From positions 3,892,001 to 3,956,000 of the forward strand of contig NZ_CP067140.1 of NCBI RefSeq assembly GCF_028553805.1: a stretch of DNA of 64,000 nucleotides, read 5' to 3'. The position numbers and the translations under genes were made by a program. Position 1 is the stretch's first letter; every line of letters begins with the position of its first letter. The stretch comes from Paracoccus saliphilus. GTDB lineage: Bacteria; Pseudomonadota; Alphaproteobacteria; Rhodobacterales; Rhodobacteraceae. This document shows positions 1-11,669 of this stretch, piece by piece. The notes below the pieces were generated by a model. That model was given only the letters and a program-made list of their open reading frames with translations. It did not search any database and had not been told where the DNA came from.

Positions 1-224
1 TGAACGAAATCCACGCGCATATCCAATGCCAGTTGCCAGAAATCGTTCAGCACCAGCTGCGCCCCATGCGCCGCGCAGCAATCGCGGGCCCGCGCCACCT
101 GATCGCGCAGAGCAGCGCCCTCGGCGTCCTTGACCCGCAACTGCACCAGTCGCACGCCCAGAGGCACCAACCGCTCCAACAGATCGGCATTCGCAGTGAT
201 GAGATAAAACCGGTCCAGCGTCAT
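1..224 (-). CDS. thiE: thiamine phosphate synthase, 3'-truncated by window edge
   Basis: Only the first 74 codons are in the window. The start ATG (complement of 222-224) overlaps the thiG stop in an ATGA arrangement, so the two genes are probably translationally coupled. The N-terminus begins [19 protein letters not shown] and carries the strand-2 block [10 protein letters not shown] expected of ThiE, which joins the thiazole and HMP-PP moieties to make thiamine phosphate. A later ..[10 protein letters not shown] segment fits the second beta/alpha unit of the TIM barrel. Identification rests on these motifs and on its position as the last visible gene of a thiC-O-S-G-E operon. The C-terminal half lies outside the window. 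Confidence 0.88.
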   Translation of the reverse strand, partial: MTLDRFYLITANADLLERLVPLGVRLVQLRVKDAEGAALRDQVARARDCCAAHGAQLVLNDFWQLALDMRVDFV

Positions 225-979
225 GACAGCGCCGCCATGCCGAAAATCGGGGTTGAGGCCACCGCCATATCGCGCTGCCCCATCAACCCGGCCTCATGTG
301 CCAGTCGCCCGGCCTCGACCGCCCCGGCAAAAGCCCGGGCCATTGTCACTGGATCGCCTGCCTTGGCCACGGCAGTGTTCAGCAGCACCGCATCAAAACC
401 CATCTCCATCGCCTTTGCCGCCTGCGACGGTGCGCCCAAGCCCGCATCGATCACCAGCGGAATATCCGGGAAATGTGCCCGCATCGTGCACAGCGCATCC
501 TCGTGCCGCAGCCCCTGCCCCGAGCCGATCGGCGCGCCCCATGGCATCAGCACCCTGCACCCGGCCTCGACCAGCTTCTCGCCCAGGATCAGGTCCTCGG
601 TCGTGTAGGGAAACACCTCGAAGCCATCGGCACACAGGATTCGCGCCGCCTCTACCAGCGCGAATGGATCGGGTTGTAGCGTATCGGCATGGCCGATCAC
701 CTCCAACTTGATCCAGTTGGTGTCGAACAGCTCGCGCGCCATCTGCGCCGTGGTGATCGCCTCGCGAGCGCTATGGCAGCCCGCCGTATTGGGCAAAAGC
801 CGGCAACCGCTGGTCTTGATCAGGTCGCGGAACCCCGCGCCCCCCGCCCCTTCCCGGCGCAGGCTGACGGTGATGATCTCTGCCTGCGAGGCGGCAATCG
901 CATCGCTCAGCACCTTGGGCGAGGGATATTGCGCGGTCCCCAGCATCAGCCGCGATTTCGGAGTGATCCCGTAAAACAT
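221..979 (-). CDS. thiG: thiazole synthase ThiG
   Basis: 252 codons, the usual ThiG length. ThiG condenses 1-deoxyxylulose 5-phosphate, dehydroglycine and sulfur carried by ThiS thiocarboxylate into the thiazole phosphate of thiamine. The protein opens with [20 protein letters not shown], has the conserved [14 protein letters not shown] block, and has the Schiff-base lysine in WIKLEVIG. Glycine-rich phosphate-binding segments ([11 protein letters not shown] and [10 protein letters not shown]) follow. It begins 3 bp after thiS and overlaps thiE by 4 bp, so it belongs to the riboswitch-controlled operon. Dehydroglycine in this organism probably comes from ThiO upstream rather than from a ThiH-type enzyme (inference from the operon). 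Confidence 0.95.
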   Translation of the reverse strand: MFYGITPKSRLMLGTAQYPSPKVLSDAIAASQAEIITVSLRREGAGGAGFRDLIKTSGCRLLPNTAGCHSAREAITTAQMARELFDTNWIKLEVIGHADTLQPDPFALVEAARILCADGFEVFPYTTEDLILGEKLVEAGCRVLMPWGAPIGSGQGLRHEDALCTMRAHFPDIPLVIDAGLGAPSQAAKAMEMGFDAVLLNTAVAKAGDPVTMARAFAGAVEAGRLAHEAGLMGQRDMAVASTPIFGMAALS

Positions 980-982
980 CGC

Positions 983-1180
983 TCAGCCCCCTTGCATCGG
1001 TGACAGCACTTCGATCCGGGCGCCCTCGGTCAGTGCCTTTCCATCCCGCATGCCGCGCGGCACGAATTCGCCGTTCACCGCGGTTGCGACCGAGGGCGCT
1101 GCAAGGCCCCGCTCTTCGATCAGTTGGGACAGTGTGGCGGCGGAGGTCTCGACCTGCTCGCCATTCAGTTCAACTCGCAT
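983..1180 (-). CDS. thiS: sulfur carrier protein ThiS
   Basis: A 65-residue ubiquitin-like protein that ends in the Gly-Gly tail (SPMQGG) which is adenylated and thiocarboxylated to carry sulfur to ThiG. The beta-grasp features are visible: MRVELNGEQVE at the start and TAVNGEFVPR in the middle. Its first codons overlap the end of thiO by 11 bp and it stops 3 bp before thiG. No ThiF-type adenylating enzyme is encoded in the window, so the activating enzyme must come from elsewhere on the genome. Confidence 0.93.
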   Translation of the reverse strand: MRVELNGEQVETSAATLSQLIEERGLAAPSVATAVNGEFVPRGMRDGKALTEGARIEVLSPMQGG

Positions 1181-2099
1181 CTCGCATCTCCATCTGCAGG
1201 CGATCCGCCAGGGCTTCGGCCAGAGCCGGAGCCATCAGGAAACCGTGGCGATACATGCCGTTGACATGGATACGCCCGCCTTCCTCGCGGATCGCAGGAA
1301 TATTGTCGGGGAACGCCGGACGCAGCCCTGCGCCCGCTTCGACCAACCGCGCCTCGGCAAAGCCGGGATGCAGGGTATAGGCGGCAGACAGCAGTTCCAT
1401 GATCGCACGGGCAGTGATCGGGTCGGGATCGTCGGTCTCGACCATCGTCGCGCCGATCATGTAGCGCCCCTGCCCGCGTGGCACGACATAACAGGGAAAG
1501 CGCGGATGCAGAAGCCGGACCGTTCGGGTCAGCTCCAGTTCCGGCGCCTCGACGATCAGCATTTCGCCCCTGACCCCGCGCAAATCGGGCAGCAGATCGC
1601 GCGCGGCCATCCCCCGGCAATCGATCACCCGCCCGCGCGCCTCTCCCCGCCGGATTGGCACGCCCTCGCCGGTCAAGCGGTCCCGCAGGGCGGTCATGGC
1701 AGCGCGCGGGTCCAGATGTGCCTCTTCGGCAAAGAGCAGCCCGCGCACAAACCGACCCTGAAGATCCGGCTCCAGCTTGCCCGGATCGGTCCCCACATGC
1801 CCCGTTGTCATCCGCGCGTAGCGATCCAACTCCGCGCCATCGCGTGGCGGAGCCACGACTAATGTGCCGCGCCTGACCACACCCGGCACTCGCGCCGCCC
1901 ACCAATCGGCGGCGCCTGCACCGGCGCTGACGACCTCGGGCGGCGCGGATTCGCCTTCGCATCCCGGCGCAAGCATCCCCCCGGCCCAATGCGAGGCCGG
2001 GGTTGCATCATCCGTCAGAATCTCGACGGGCAGGCCCCGCTCGGCCAAAACGGTCGCGACGCAAAGGCCCGCTACACCGGAGCCGATGACTGAAAACAT
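1170..2099 (-). CDS. thiO: FAD-dependent glycine oxidase ThiO
   Basis: 309 codons. The N-terminal dinucleotide-binding motif is VIGSGVAGLCVATVLAERG. ThiO oxidises glycine to the imine (dehydroglycine) that ThiG uses. The middle contains the DAO-family substrate-domain pattern (RGTLVVAPPRDGAELDRY) and the C-terminus has GLRPAFPDNIPAI with the HVNGMYRHGFLMAPALA block typical of the family. It lies 53 bp downstream of thiC and overlaps thiS, as in other alphaproteobacterial thi operons. The G-rich stretch just upstream of the ATG may be a weak ribosome binding site. Confidence 0.9.
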   Translation of the reverse strand: MFSVIGSGVAGLCVATVLAERGLPVEILTDDATPASHWAGGMLAPGCEGESAPPEVVSAGAGAADWWAARVPGVVRRGTLVVAPPRDGAELDRYARMTTGHVGTDPGKLEPDLQGRFVRGLLFAEEAHLDPRAAMTALRDRLTGEGVPIRRGEARGRVIDCRGMAARDLLPDLRGVRGEMLIVEAPELELTRTVRLLHPRFPCYVVPRGQGRYMIGATMVETDDPDPITARAIMELLSAAYTLHPGFAEARLVEAGAGLRPAFPDNIPAIREEGGRIHVNGMYRHGFLMAPALAEALADRLQMEMRDAS

Positions 2100-2152
2100 C
2101 AGTCAGTCCCCCCGCACGAACAGGCACCGCGGGAAGATTTTGAAGGAAAGAG

Positions 2153-3985
<1,833 letters not shown>

Positions 3986-4089
3986 TCAAGCATCACTCGA
4001 AAAGACCCAGAATGATGGTTGAGGCAGAAAGCGACCGAACTGCGGTCCTTGCGGGGCCGCCACGGCCCAAAGAGCGGATGCCCTTCGGT

Positions 4090-4191
4090 CTTCCTACGCC
4101 AGTATCAACTGGGTCAGGTTCAAAGGGTCGCTGCACCGTGACTCGCGTCACCAATCAGCCTCTCAGTCCCTCGGGCGGGACTCCCCTGACG
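4090..4191 (-). promoter_or_regulatory. TPP (THI-box) riboswitch
   Basis: On the minus strand the RNA reads GGGGAGTCCCG, then CTGAGAGG, then GACCCTTTGAACCTGACC followed by AGTTGATACTGGCGTAGG. These are the THI-box consensus blocks: the P1/P2 opening GGGG, the pyrimidine-sensing CUGAGA loop and the ACCUGAUCUGGRUAAURCCAGCGUAGGGAA-type 3' half. It ends about 114 nt before the thiC start codon. By family knowledge, TPP binding would lower thiC expression, by attenuation or by hiding the ribosome binding site; which one applies cannot be read with confidence. Confidence 0.95.
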
Positions 4192-4197
4192 TGACGC

Positions 4198-4226
4198 AAC
4201 GTCACAAACACGACAGGACTTGTCAA
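4198..4226 (-). promoter_or_regulatory. putative sigma70 promoter of the thi operon
   Basis: A perfect -35 hexamer TTGACA (complement of 4221-4226) lies at the right distance for transcription to begin at about 4190, the first base of the riboswitch. The -10 region, 17 bp downstream, is poorly conserved. Placement relative to the riboswitch is the main support. Confidence 0.45.
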
Positions 4227-4339
4227 GCGCGGCTTTGCGCGACGCGGGAAGCGGATATGCGCAGCAGCACGTTGAAAGCCCTTCCCGGCGGGCACAGTTC
4301 ATATCGGCAAAGCATTTCGTCACGATGAAAGGACGTTCG

Positions 4340-5407
4340 ATGGCTTCCCTTTTCGATCCGTTGCAACTGGGCCCGCTGCGCCTGAGGAACCGCGTCATCA
4401 TGGCCCCGCTGACCCGCAGCCGTGCCGGTGCCAAACGTGTCCCCAATGCGCTGATGGCCGAATATTACCGCCAGCGTGCCGGAGCCGGACTGATCCTGTC
4501 CGAGGCAACCAGCGTCACCCCGATGGGCGTCGGCTATGCCGACACGCCCGGCATCTGGAACGAAGAACAGGTCGAGGGCTGGAAGGCTGTCACCAGCGCA
4601 GTGCACGAGGCGGGCGGGACGATTTTCCTGCAGCTCTGGCATGTCGGACGCATCTCTCATCCGATGTTCCTGGACGGAGAGCTTCCCGTCGCGCCAAGTG
4701 CCATCCAGCCCGCGGGCCATGTCAGCCTGGTGCGTCCGAAAACCGCCTATGTGACGCCACGTGCGCTGGAAACCGATGAAATCCCTGGCATCGTCGAGGC
4801 CTATCGCCAGGGCGCCGAGAACGCCAAACGCGCCGGTTTCGATGGGGTCGAAATCCATGCCGCCAATGGCTACCTCATCGACCAGTTCCTGCAGGATCGC
4901 AGCAACAAACGGAGCGACCGCTATGGTGGTTCGATCGAGAACCGGGTGCGACTGCTGAACGAGATCACCGATGCGGTGATCGATGTCTGGGGCGCGAAGC
5001 GCGTGGGCGTGCATCTGGCGCCACGTGGGGACAGTCATGACCTGGGCGACAGCGATCCCGCCGCCCTGTTCACGCAAGTCGCCCGCGACATGGCGGCTCG
5101 CGGCGTGGCATTCCTCGCCCTGCGAGAGCGGATCGCCGAAGACAGCCTTCTGCCCAAGATCAAGCAGGCTTTCGGCGGCGTGGTCATCGCCAATGAAGGC
5201 CTGACCCGTGAAAGCGCCTCGCAATTGTTGGCAGAGGGTCATGCCGACGCCGCCGCCTTCGGGCGCGACTTCATCACGACGCCCGACCTGTCCGAGCGGT
5301 TTCGCAAGGGCCTGACGCTGAACGAGGCGAGGCCGGACAGCTTCTATGCCGGCGGAGCGGAAGGCTATACCGATTACCCGGTCGCGGAATCGATCGCCGC
5401 AGAGTAA
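4340..5407 (+). CDS. NADH:flavin oxidoreductase, old yellow enzyme family (NemA-like)
   Basis: 355 codons from the ATG at 4340, chosen because AAAGGACG lies just upstream and MASLFDPLQLGPLRLRNR is the usual OYE start; an in-frame ATG at 4325 would add five residues. FMN TIM-barrel with the family blocks VIMAPLTRSRA, LQLWHVGRISHP, the His/Asn substrate pair region (EIHAANGYLIDQFL) and YGGSIENRVRLL. OYE enzymes reduce activated C=C bonds or nitro compounds with NAD(P)H; the physiological substrate is unknown. It is divergent from thiC and convergent with the NAD(P)HX repair gene. Confidence 0.88.
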   Translation: MASLFDPLQLGPLRLRNRVIMAPLTRSRAGAKRVPNALMAEYYRQRAGAGLILSEATSVTPMGVGYADTPGIWNEEQVEGWKAVTSAVHEAGGTIFLQLWHVGRISHPMFLDGELPVAPSAIQPAGHVSLVRPKTAYVTPRALETDEIPGIVEAYRQGAENAKRAGFDGVEIHAANGYLIDQFLQDRSNKRSDRYGGSIENRVRLLNEITDAVIDVWGAKRVGVHLAPRGDSHDLGDSDPAALFTQVARDMAARGVAFLALRERIAEDSLLPKIKQAFGGVVIANEGLTRESASQLLAEGHADAAAFGRDFITTPDLSERFRKGLTLNEARPDSFYAGGAEGYTDYPVAESIAAE

Positions 5408-5525
5408 GAACCGCCTCCTGCGCCTGCCACCCCGGTGGGCGCAGTCGGGCATTAAGATTACCTCTATGCCGGAAACCGTGATCGGTGCATGGGCCGACCA
5501 GAAATCAGGCGAAATCTGCCCCGGC

Positions 5526-7160
5526 CTAGAGTCCAAGTTCCCGGAACAGAAAGGGCAATTGTTCGGGCAGATCGTCGGCAATCAGACCGGGGCCAAAGCG
5601 TCGGGCAGCCTTGGCGTGGATCGCGACACCAAGCGCGGCTGCTTCGAATGCCGCGATCCCGCGCGCCAGGAATCCGACGATCAATCCGGCGAGGACATCG
5701 CCCGTCCCTGCCGTGGCCAGCCATGGTACATCACTGGCCGAATGGATATATGCCTGCCCGTCGGGCGCGGCGATCACCGTGTCGGGGCCTTTCAGAAGCA
5801 CGACCGCACCGCAGCGCCTCGCCGCCTCGCGCAATGCGTCGACGCGGGAAAAGGCGGGGCCGCGCCGGGGCGTCTCGGCCAGCCGTCCGGCGAGATCGGG
5901 AAAGAGCCGTGCGAATTCTCCGGCATGGGGCGTCAGAACGCAGTTATCCGAAAGCCCCTCCGGCCAATGCGGCGCCTGTGCCAACGCCGTCAGCGCGTCG
6001 GCATCCAGCACGCAGGGTCGGGCGTGATCCAGCACGACCGGCAGCAAGCTTGCCGCTCGGTCCACACCACAGCCGGGACCAAGGCAGAGCCCGGCAACGC
6101 GCGGATCCGTCAGCATCGCCCGCACCTGCCCGGCATCGTCCAATTTGCGCCGCATCAGCGCGTCGGGCGGTCCCGCATGTTCCGCCATGGCGGCGGAGGG
6201 CGGGCAGAGCGTCACCAAACCGGCCCCGCCACGCAGCGCAGCCCGCGCGGCCAGCCTCGCCGCTCCGCCATGCCCTGCAGGACCAGCCACCACCAGCGCA
6301 TGCCCATGGCTGTATTTGTGCCCGGCGGGATGTCCCGCAGAACCCCCCTTGCCCAAGGCAATCCGGGCGCGCGTGCTGAAATCGCCCATGCGGCTGTCCC
6401 GGACGGGAAACTCCGGCCAGATGGCGCCAAGCATGGGCGAACGCCTCGCATTCGCCGCCTGATCCACTTGCCTTTCGCGCCAATGCCGCAATCCGATATC
6501 TGCGATTACCAGCTTGCCACAGGCAGCGGGGCCCCGCTGCAGGAGATGTCCGGGCTTGGGGCTGTCGAAGGCGACCGTCAAAGTGGCGTTCAGCGGCATC
6601 GGGTCCGCATCATCCCCCAGGCCGGAATGCAACCAGACCCCGCTATCCATGCAGAGGCCCGAGGGACAATCGACGGTGACAAGACGCGGGCGCCCATCGC
6701 CATTGGCCGTCATCTGGCCGAGGCGACGCAGGACCGCCGCAATCTCGCCCTCTGGTGGACGGGTCAGGCCGGTGCCGAAAATCGCGTCGATACAAATATC
6801 GCTGTCGGGAATCCGCCGCAGTTCGCCTTCGGTCAGCGGCGCGATGGGGCCGATCCGTTTCCAGCGGCGTTTCATCTCGGCAGCATCCGGGCCCGGAATA
6901 TTATCCACCCCCAGGACATGCAAATGCCAACCCGCTTGCGCCAGCAGCCGGGCGATCACATAACCGTCGCCGCCATTATTGCCCGGCCCGCACAGGATCG
7001 TCGCGCTTCCCGGCTTGGGCCAGCGCAGGCGAATCTGTCCTGCCACAGCCGCGCCTGCCCGCTCCATCAGCGTCAACCCGGTCACTTCGCCGCTCTCCAT
7101 GGCGGCGGATTCGATGGCGCGCATTTGGGCGGTGGTGAGAATTTCAGTGCCAAATAGCAT
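5526..7160 (-). CDS. nnr: bifunctional NAD(P)H-hydrate epimerase / ADP-dependent dehydratase
   Basis: 544 codons, a fusion of two repair enzymes for hydrated NAD(P)H. Residues ~1-215 are the YjeF_N epimerase (ATILCGPGNNGGDGYVIARLL). Residues ~230-540 are the ribokinase-like dehydratase, with HALVVAGPAGHGGAARLAA, the NCVLTPHAGEFARLFP block and the catalytic GTGDVLAGLIVGFLARG motif. The YjeF_C part is full length. It is divergent from glnB with about 155 bp between the start codons. In many alphaproteobacteria it precedes glnB, which fits the locus here. Confidence 0.93.
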   Translation of the reverse strand: MLFGTEILTTAQMRAIESAAMESGEVTGLTLMERAGAAVAGQIRLRWPKPGSATILCGPGNNGGDGYVIARLLAQAGWHLHVLGVDNIPGPDAAEMKRRWKRIGPIAPLTEGELRRIPDSDICIDAIFGTGLTRPPEGEIAAVLRRLGQMTANGDGRPRLVTVDCPSGLCMDSGVWLHSGLGDDADPMPLNATLTVAFDSPKPGHLLQRGPAACGKLVIADIGLRHWRERQVDQAANARRSPMLGAIWPEFPVRDSRMGDFSTRARIALGKGGSAGHPAGHKYSHGHALVVAGPAGHGGAARLAARAALRGGAGLVTLCPPSAAMAEHAGPPDALMRRKLDDAGQVRAMLTDPRVAGLCLGPGCGVDRAASLLPVVLDHARPCVLDADALTALAQAPHWPEGLSDNCVLTPHAGEFARLFPDLAGRLAETPRRGPAFSRVDALREAARRCGAVVLLKGPDTVIAAPDGQAYIHSASDVPWLATAGTGDVLAGLIVGFLARGIAAFEAAALGVAIHAKAARRFGPGLIADDLPEQLPFLFRELGL

Positions 7161-7166
7161 CGCATC

Positions 7167-7203
7167 TGCCTATATTGAGGGCATTATGCCTAAAAAATAG
7201 CCA
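7167..7203. promoter_or_regulatory. tandem 17-bp operator-like sites upstream of glnB (candidate NtrC sites)
   Basis: Two near-palindromic 17-mers of the form TGCCT-N7-AGGCA occur back to back: TGCCTATATTGAGGGCA (7167-7183) and TGCCTAAAAAATAGCCA (7187-7203). Their starts are 20 bp apart, about two helical turns, so a regulator would bind the same DNA face. The same motif recurs once upstream of amt (59612-59628). Rhodobacter NtrC is known to act from tandem upstream sites on nitrogen genes, so NtrC is the favoured binder; this is inference. The sites lie about 113-149 bp before the glnB start. Confidence 0.6.
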
Positions 7204-7267
7204 TACAAGCCCAGAGCGCGGTTTCTGCTGCCCGATCCTGAGCGTGCCGCATTTACCCGCGCCATGA

Positions 7268-7654
<387 letters not shown>

Positions 7655-7726
7655 GGATAACCCACGACTGATATCTGCGCCCGGCCGTGATGACTGCCGG
7701 GCCGCATCTACGAAGAAAGGGAAGAG

Positions 7727-9133
7727 ATGCAGATCAAAGAGGTTTTGAAGCTGATCGAGGACGAAGACGTCGCTTATGTCGATGTCCGTTTCACCGACCC
7801 CAAGGGCAAGCTTCAGCATGTGACGCTGGACAAGGATCTGGTGGATGAGGACTTCTTCGAGGAAGGCTTCATGTTCGACGGCAGCTCGATCGCCGGCTGG
7901 AAATCGATCGACCAGTCCGACATGAAACTGATCCCGGATACCGCCTCGGCCTATATCGATCCGTTCTATGCCGAAAAGACGCTTTGCGTGCATTGCAACG
8001 TGGCAGAGCCGGACACGGGTGAGCCCTATAGCCGCGACCCCCGCGGAACAGCCGTGAAAGCAGAAGCTTACCTGAAATCCTCGGGCATCGGCGATGCCGC
8101 CTATTTCGGCCCGGAAGCCGAGTTCTTCCTGTTCGACGACGTGCGTTACTCGGTCACACCGCAAAAAGTGGCCTATGAGATCGACGCCGTTGACGCCGCC
8201 TGGAACACCGATTCCGAATACGAGATGGGCAACCAGGGCCATCGCGCCGGACACAAGGGCGGCTATTTCCCGGTCAACCCGGTCGATGCCTGCCAGGATA
8301 TCCGCGGCGAGATGCTGTCCACGATGAAGCGCATGGGCATGAAGGTGGACAAGCACCACCACGAGGTCGCCTCGGCGCAGCACGAGCTCGGGTTGATCTT
8401 CGGTTCGCTGACAGAACAGGCGGACAACCTGCAGAAATACAAATATGTCATCCACAATGTCGCTGCCGCCTATGGCAAGTCGGCCACCTTCATGCCCAAG
8501 CCCATGAAGGGCGACAACGGCTCGGGGATGCATGTCAACATGTCGATCTGGAAGGACGGCAAGCCGTTGTTCGCAGGCGACAAATACGCCGATCTCAGCC
8601 AAGAGGCGCTGTATTTCATCGGCGGCATCCTAAAACATGCCAAGGCGCTGAACGCGCTGACCAACCCCTCGACCAACAGCTACAAGCGGCTGATCCCGGG
8701 CTTCGAGGCACCGGTCCTGCGCGCCTATTCGGCCCGCAACCGTTCCGGCTGCGTGCGGATTCCGTGGACGGAAAGCCCCAAGGCCAAGCGCGTCGAGGCC
8801 CGCTTCCCCGACCCGGCGGCGAACCCCTATCTGTGCTTTGCCGCCCTGCTGATGGCCGGGCTGGACGGGATCAAGAACAAGATCGATCCGGGTTCGGCCT
8901 CGGACAAGGATCTGTACGATCTGCCGCCGGAAGAACTGGCCGAGATTCCAACCGTTTGCGGCAGCCTGCGCGAAGCGCTGGAAGAGTTGGAGAAGGATAT
9001 GGACTTCCTGCTGGCGGGCGATGTCTTTACCCGCGATCAGCTGGAAGGCTACATGGAACTGAAATGGGAAGAGGTCTATGCCTACGAGCACACGCCTCAC
9101 CCGGTCGAGTATCAGCTTTACTACTCGGTCTGA
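7727..9133 (+). CDS. glnA: type I glutamine synthetase
   Basis: 468 codons. Makes glutamine from glutamate, ammonia and ATP as a dodecamer. Family blocks are present: [18 protein letters not shown] (N-terminal beta-grasp), [11 protein letters not shown] (metal ligands), the [10 protein letters not shown] loop, [20 protein letters not shown] arginine site, and the adenylylation loop [10 protein letters not shown], whose Tyr is the GlnE target in GSI-beta enzymes. Ribosome binding site AAAGGGAAGAG precedes the ATG. It ends 26 bp before a strong intrinsic terminator, so glnB-glnA is a closed transcription unit. Confidence 0.97.
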   Translation: MQIKEVLKLIEDEDVAYVDVRFTDPKGKLQHVTLDKDLVDEDFFEEGFMFDGSSIAGWKSIDQSDMKLIPDTASAYIDPFYAEKTLCVHCNVAEPDTGEPYSRDPRGTAVKAEAYLKSSGIGDAAYFGPEAEFFLFDDVRYSVTPQKVAYEIDAVDAAWNTDSEYEMGNQGHRAGHKGGYFPVNPVDACQDIRGEMLSTMKRMGMKVDKHHHEVASAQHELGLIFGSLTEQADNLQKYKYVIHNVAAAYGKSATFMPKPMKGDNGSGMHVNMSIWKDGKPLFAGDKYADLSQEALYFIGGILKHAKALNALTNPSTNSYKRLIPGFEAPVLRAYSARNRSGCVRIPWTESPKAKRVEARFPDPAANPYLCFAALLMAGLDGIKNKIDPGSASDKDLYDLPPEELAEIPTVCGSLREALEELEKDMDFLLAGDVFTRDQLEGYMELKWEEVYAYEHTPHPVEYQLYYSV

Positions 9134-9159
9134 TCCGGCGCGGACGGATTAAAGGAAAA

Positions 9160-9184
9160 GGCGCCTCCCCGGAGGCGCCTTTTT
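9160..9184 (+). terminator. intrinsic terminator of glnBA
   Basis: GGCGCCTCC pairs with GGAGGCGCC around a CC centre and is followed by TTTTT. It sits 26 bp after the glnA stop. Confidence 0.92.
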
Positions 9185-9204
9185 GCATTCCGTGATGCGT
9201 TGCA

Positions 9205-9330
9205 TCGCACGGGCAACGGCTGCGTGCGTTGCGTGGTGCAACAGCTGGCCGCGGGACGCGGTTCAGGCCAGAAATTGCTGGGATTTCGCCTGCACAAGCT
9301 GTGCACCGGGCGTACACAGGGCGTACACCG
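9205..9330 (-). repeat. 11-bp iteron element, copy A
   Basis: Read on the minus strand from 9330: four contiguous 11-mers (CGGTGTACGCC, CTGTGTACGCC, CGGTGCACAGC, TTGTGCAGGCG) at 9287-9330, then AAATCCCAGCAATTTCTGG, a spacer, GTTGCACCACGCAACG, and a GCAACG...CGTTGC hairpin ending near 9210. The same architecture occurs at 12792, 31317 and 41564. Copy A fills the space between the glnA terminator and the 3' end of arsJ, with its hairpin toward glnA. It has one iteron fewer than the other copies. Function unknown. Confidence 0.85.
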
Positions 9331-9393
9331 GCAGCGAGCGCTATACGGCGTTTTTTCGCAACCCCAGCGGTTTTTACCATTCCGGCGCCGAGG

Positions 9394-10671
9394 TCAGGTG
9401 CCACCATGCCCGGCAGAGCAGGCCGGCTGCAACCGCCCTGCCCCCACCCAACTGAGGGCAATCAGCGCGGCAGCAGTTGCAAGGCAAAGCGCCAGCCCCC
9501 CAAGCTGATAGCTGAGCCCCGACAACAGCGTGCCCAGCAACCGGCCAGAGGCATTGGCCATGTAGTAAAACCCCACATCCATCGTCACCCGCCCGGAGGT
9601 CGAGAAGGCAAGGATCAGGTAGGAATGCAGCGAGGAATTGACCGCGAAGATGGCCCCAAAGACCAGCAGGCCGATCACGATCGCGGCGGTCAGTCCCGCA
9701 CCCGGTGCGCCCACGCTCCAGATCAGCACGGCCAAAGCCGCCGGGACGACGAACAGGAACCCGGCCCAACGCCGGGCTTCCCGGATCAATTCCGCCTCCG
9801 GGCGTTTTGCGGCCCCGAGCATGCGCGGCGCAGCCGCCTGCACCGCCCCGTAAAGGATCGTCCAGACTGCCATGAATGTGCCGATCATGAAGAAGGCGGC
9901 GCGGTTGCCCTCTTCCGACCCGTCGGACAGCACCGCGTAGAAATAGATCGGGATGCCGACGACGAACCACACATCGCGGGCACCGAACAGGAACAACCGC
10001 GCTGCCGACAGGCGGTTGATGTTCCGGTCCTTGGAAAACACTTCGCGGAACTTCGCGCCTTTCCTGCCCTGCGGCAGCCCCGCCGGCATCTTCAGCAGCA
10101 CCGCCAGCAGGATCAACGCCAGCACGGCAGCCATCGCCAGGATCGCGGGCACGAAGCCCAGAACGGCTAGCAGCACCGCCCCAAGCAGGAAGCCCGCCCC
10201 CTTCACCGCGTTCTTGGAGCCGGTCAGCAGCGCCACCCACCGAAACAGCCCGCCCTCGCCCGAGGGGGCAAGCAGCTTGACAGCGCTTTTCGCGCTCATC
10301 TTGGACAGGTCCTTGGCGACGCCCGACGCACCCTGCACCGCCATGACATAGATAACCGAGGCCCAAAGGCTCCAGCCCGGATCGAGCGCCGCCAGCGCCA
10401 GAAGCGCCAGCACCTGAATGCCGAGACCTGCATAAAGCGTCGAGGTCAGGCCGAAACGCGCGGCGATCCAGCCCGCCGACAGGTTCGTGACGATGCCCGC
10501 CAACTCATAAAGCAGAAACAGATAGGCCAGCTGCACCGGCGAGAAACCGAGCGTATGGAAATGCAGCAGCACCAGCATCCGCAGGGCGCCATCGGTCAGC
10601 ATGAAGGCCCAATAGGCGGCGGTCACGGTGATATAGGCGGTAAGCCCCTCGGGCCGGGCTGCGGCACTCAC
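9394..10671 (-). CDS. arsJ: ArsJ, organoarsenical (1-arseno-3-phosphoglycerate) efflux MFS permease
   Basis: 425 codons, polytopic major-facilitator protein beginning with the segment [20 protein letters not shown], characteristic of ArsJ. The conserved [20 protein letters not shown] and [13 protein letters not shown] segments are present. ArsJ exports 1-arseno-3-phosphoglycerate, which is made when GAPDH uses arsenate in place of phosphate. Its start overlaps the stop of the adjacent GAPDH gene by 4 bp, the gene pairing that defines this pathway. Roughly 11-12 hydrophobic segments are visible. The 3' end faces element A. Confidence 0.93.
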   Translation of the reverse strand: MSAAARPEGLTAYITVTAAYWAFMLTDGALRMLVLLHFHTLGFSPVQLAYLFLLYELAGIVTNLSAGWIAARFGLTSTLYAGLGIQVLALLALAALDPGWSLWASVIYVMAVQGASGVAKDLSKMSAKSAVKLLAPSGEGGLFRWVALLTGSKNAVKGAGFLLGAVLLAVLGFVPAILAMAAVLALILLAVLLKMPAGLPQGRKGAKFREVFSKDRNINRLSAARLFLFGARDVWFVVGIPIYFYAVLSDGSEEGNRAAFFMIGTFMAVWTILYGAVQAAAPRMLGAAKRPEAELIREARRWAGFLFVVPAALAVLIWSVGAPGAGLTAAIVIGLLVFGAIFAVNSSLHSYLILAFSTSGRVTMDVGFYYMANASGRLLGTLLSGLSYQLGGLALCLATAAALIALSWVGAGRLQPACSAGHGGT

Positions 10672-11669
10672 AGCGACGCCCCGACCATGCGCGCGACATC
10701 GACCAGCCTATGGGCATAGCCCATCTCGTTGTCATACCACGCGTAAATCTTGACCTGCGTCCCCGCGACAACCATCGTCGACGGCCCGTCCACGATGCTC
10801 GACCTTGTGTCATTCACGTAATCGGCCGAGACCAGCGGGCGGTCCTCGAAGCCAAGGATGCCTTGCAGCGGCCCCTCGGCGGCGGCGCGCAACATCGCGT
10901 TGACCTCTTCGGCGCTGGTCTCGCGGGCCACCTCGAACACGCAATCGGTCAGCGAAGCGTTGAGCAGCGGCACCCGCACCGCATGACCGTTCAACCGCCC
11001 CTTGAGCTCGGGATAGATCAGCGTGATCGCCGTGGCCGAGCCGGTCGTGGTCGGGATCAACGAATTCAACGCCGAGCGGGCACGCCGTAGATCCTTGGCC
11101 GGGCGGTCCACGATGGTTTGTGTATTGGTCACATCATGGATCGTGGTGATCGAGCCGTGGCGGATACCCAGCCCCTCATGGATGACCTTGACCACCGGGG
11201 CCAGGCAGTTCGTCGTGCAGCTTGCCGCCGTGACGATGTCATGCCGGGCGGGGTCGTAGGTCGCGTGATTGACGCCATACACGATATTTGCGACCGGCCC
11301 ATCCTTGACCGGCGCGCTGACAATCACCTTCTTCACCCCGGCGGCGAAATAGGGGGCGAGTTTCGCCTCGCTCTTGAACACCCCGGTGCAATCGATCACC
11401 ACATCGACCCCACCCAATGGCAAATCCTCGATGCGCTTCACGTTATGCACCGGCAGGCGGGTGCCATTGACGCTGATACTCTTCGCATCGTGGCTGAACT
11501 CGGCGGGCCAGCGGCCATGCACACTGTCGAATTCCAGCAGATGGGCGTGCATCTCGGGATCGCCTGTCGCATCGTTGATCCAGGCGATCTCTGCCCCGCT
11601 TTCCAGCAGTGGCCGCAGCGCCAGCTTGCCGATCCGGCCAAGCCCGTTCAGCGCATAGGTGACGGTCAT
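10668..11669 (-). CDS. ArsJ-associated glyceraldehyde-3-phosphate dehydrogenase
   Basis: 333 codons. NAD-binding motif NGLGRIGK (residues 8-15) and catalytic Cys151 in [12 protein letters not shown] are intact, followed by [17 protein letters not shown] residues, and the C-terminus [14 protein letters not shown] is typical of GAPDH. By family knowledge the arsenic-type enzyme converts glyceraldehyde 3-phosphate plus arsenate to 1-arseno-3-phosphoglycerate for ArsJ. The assignment to detoxification rather than glycolysis comes from its place between the ArsR-ArsC gene and arsJ, with 4-bp overlaps on both sides. Confidence 0.92.
   Translation of the reverse strand: MTVTYALNGLGRIGKLALRPLLESGAEIAWINDATGDPEMHAHLLEFDSVHGRWPAEFSHDAKSISVNGTRLPVHNVKRIEDLPLGGVDVVIDCTGVFKSEAKLAPYFAAGVKKVIVSAPVKDGPVANIVYGVNHATYDPARHDIVTAASCTTNCLAPVVKVIHEGLGIRHGSITTIHDVTNTQTIVDRPAKDLRRARSALNSLIPTTTGSATAITLIYPELKGRLNGHAVRVPLLNASLTDCVFEVARETSAEEVNAMLRAAAEGPLQGILGFEDRPLVSADYVNDTRSSIVDGPSTMVVAGTQVKIYAWYDNEMGYAHRLVDVARMVGASL

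Noticed and set aside
5346..7157. 603-codon plus-strand frame opposite nnr
   Set aside because: Antisense to a full-length, motif-rich enzyme; no domain in its translation.
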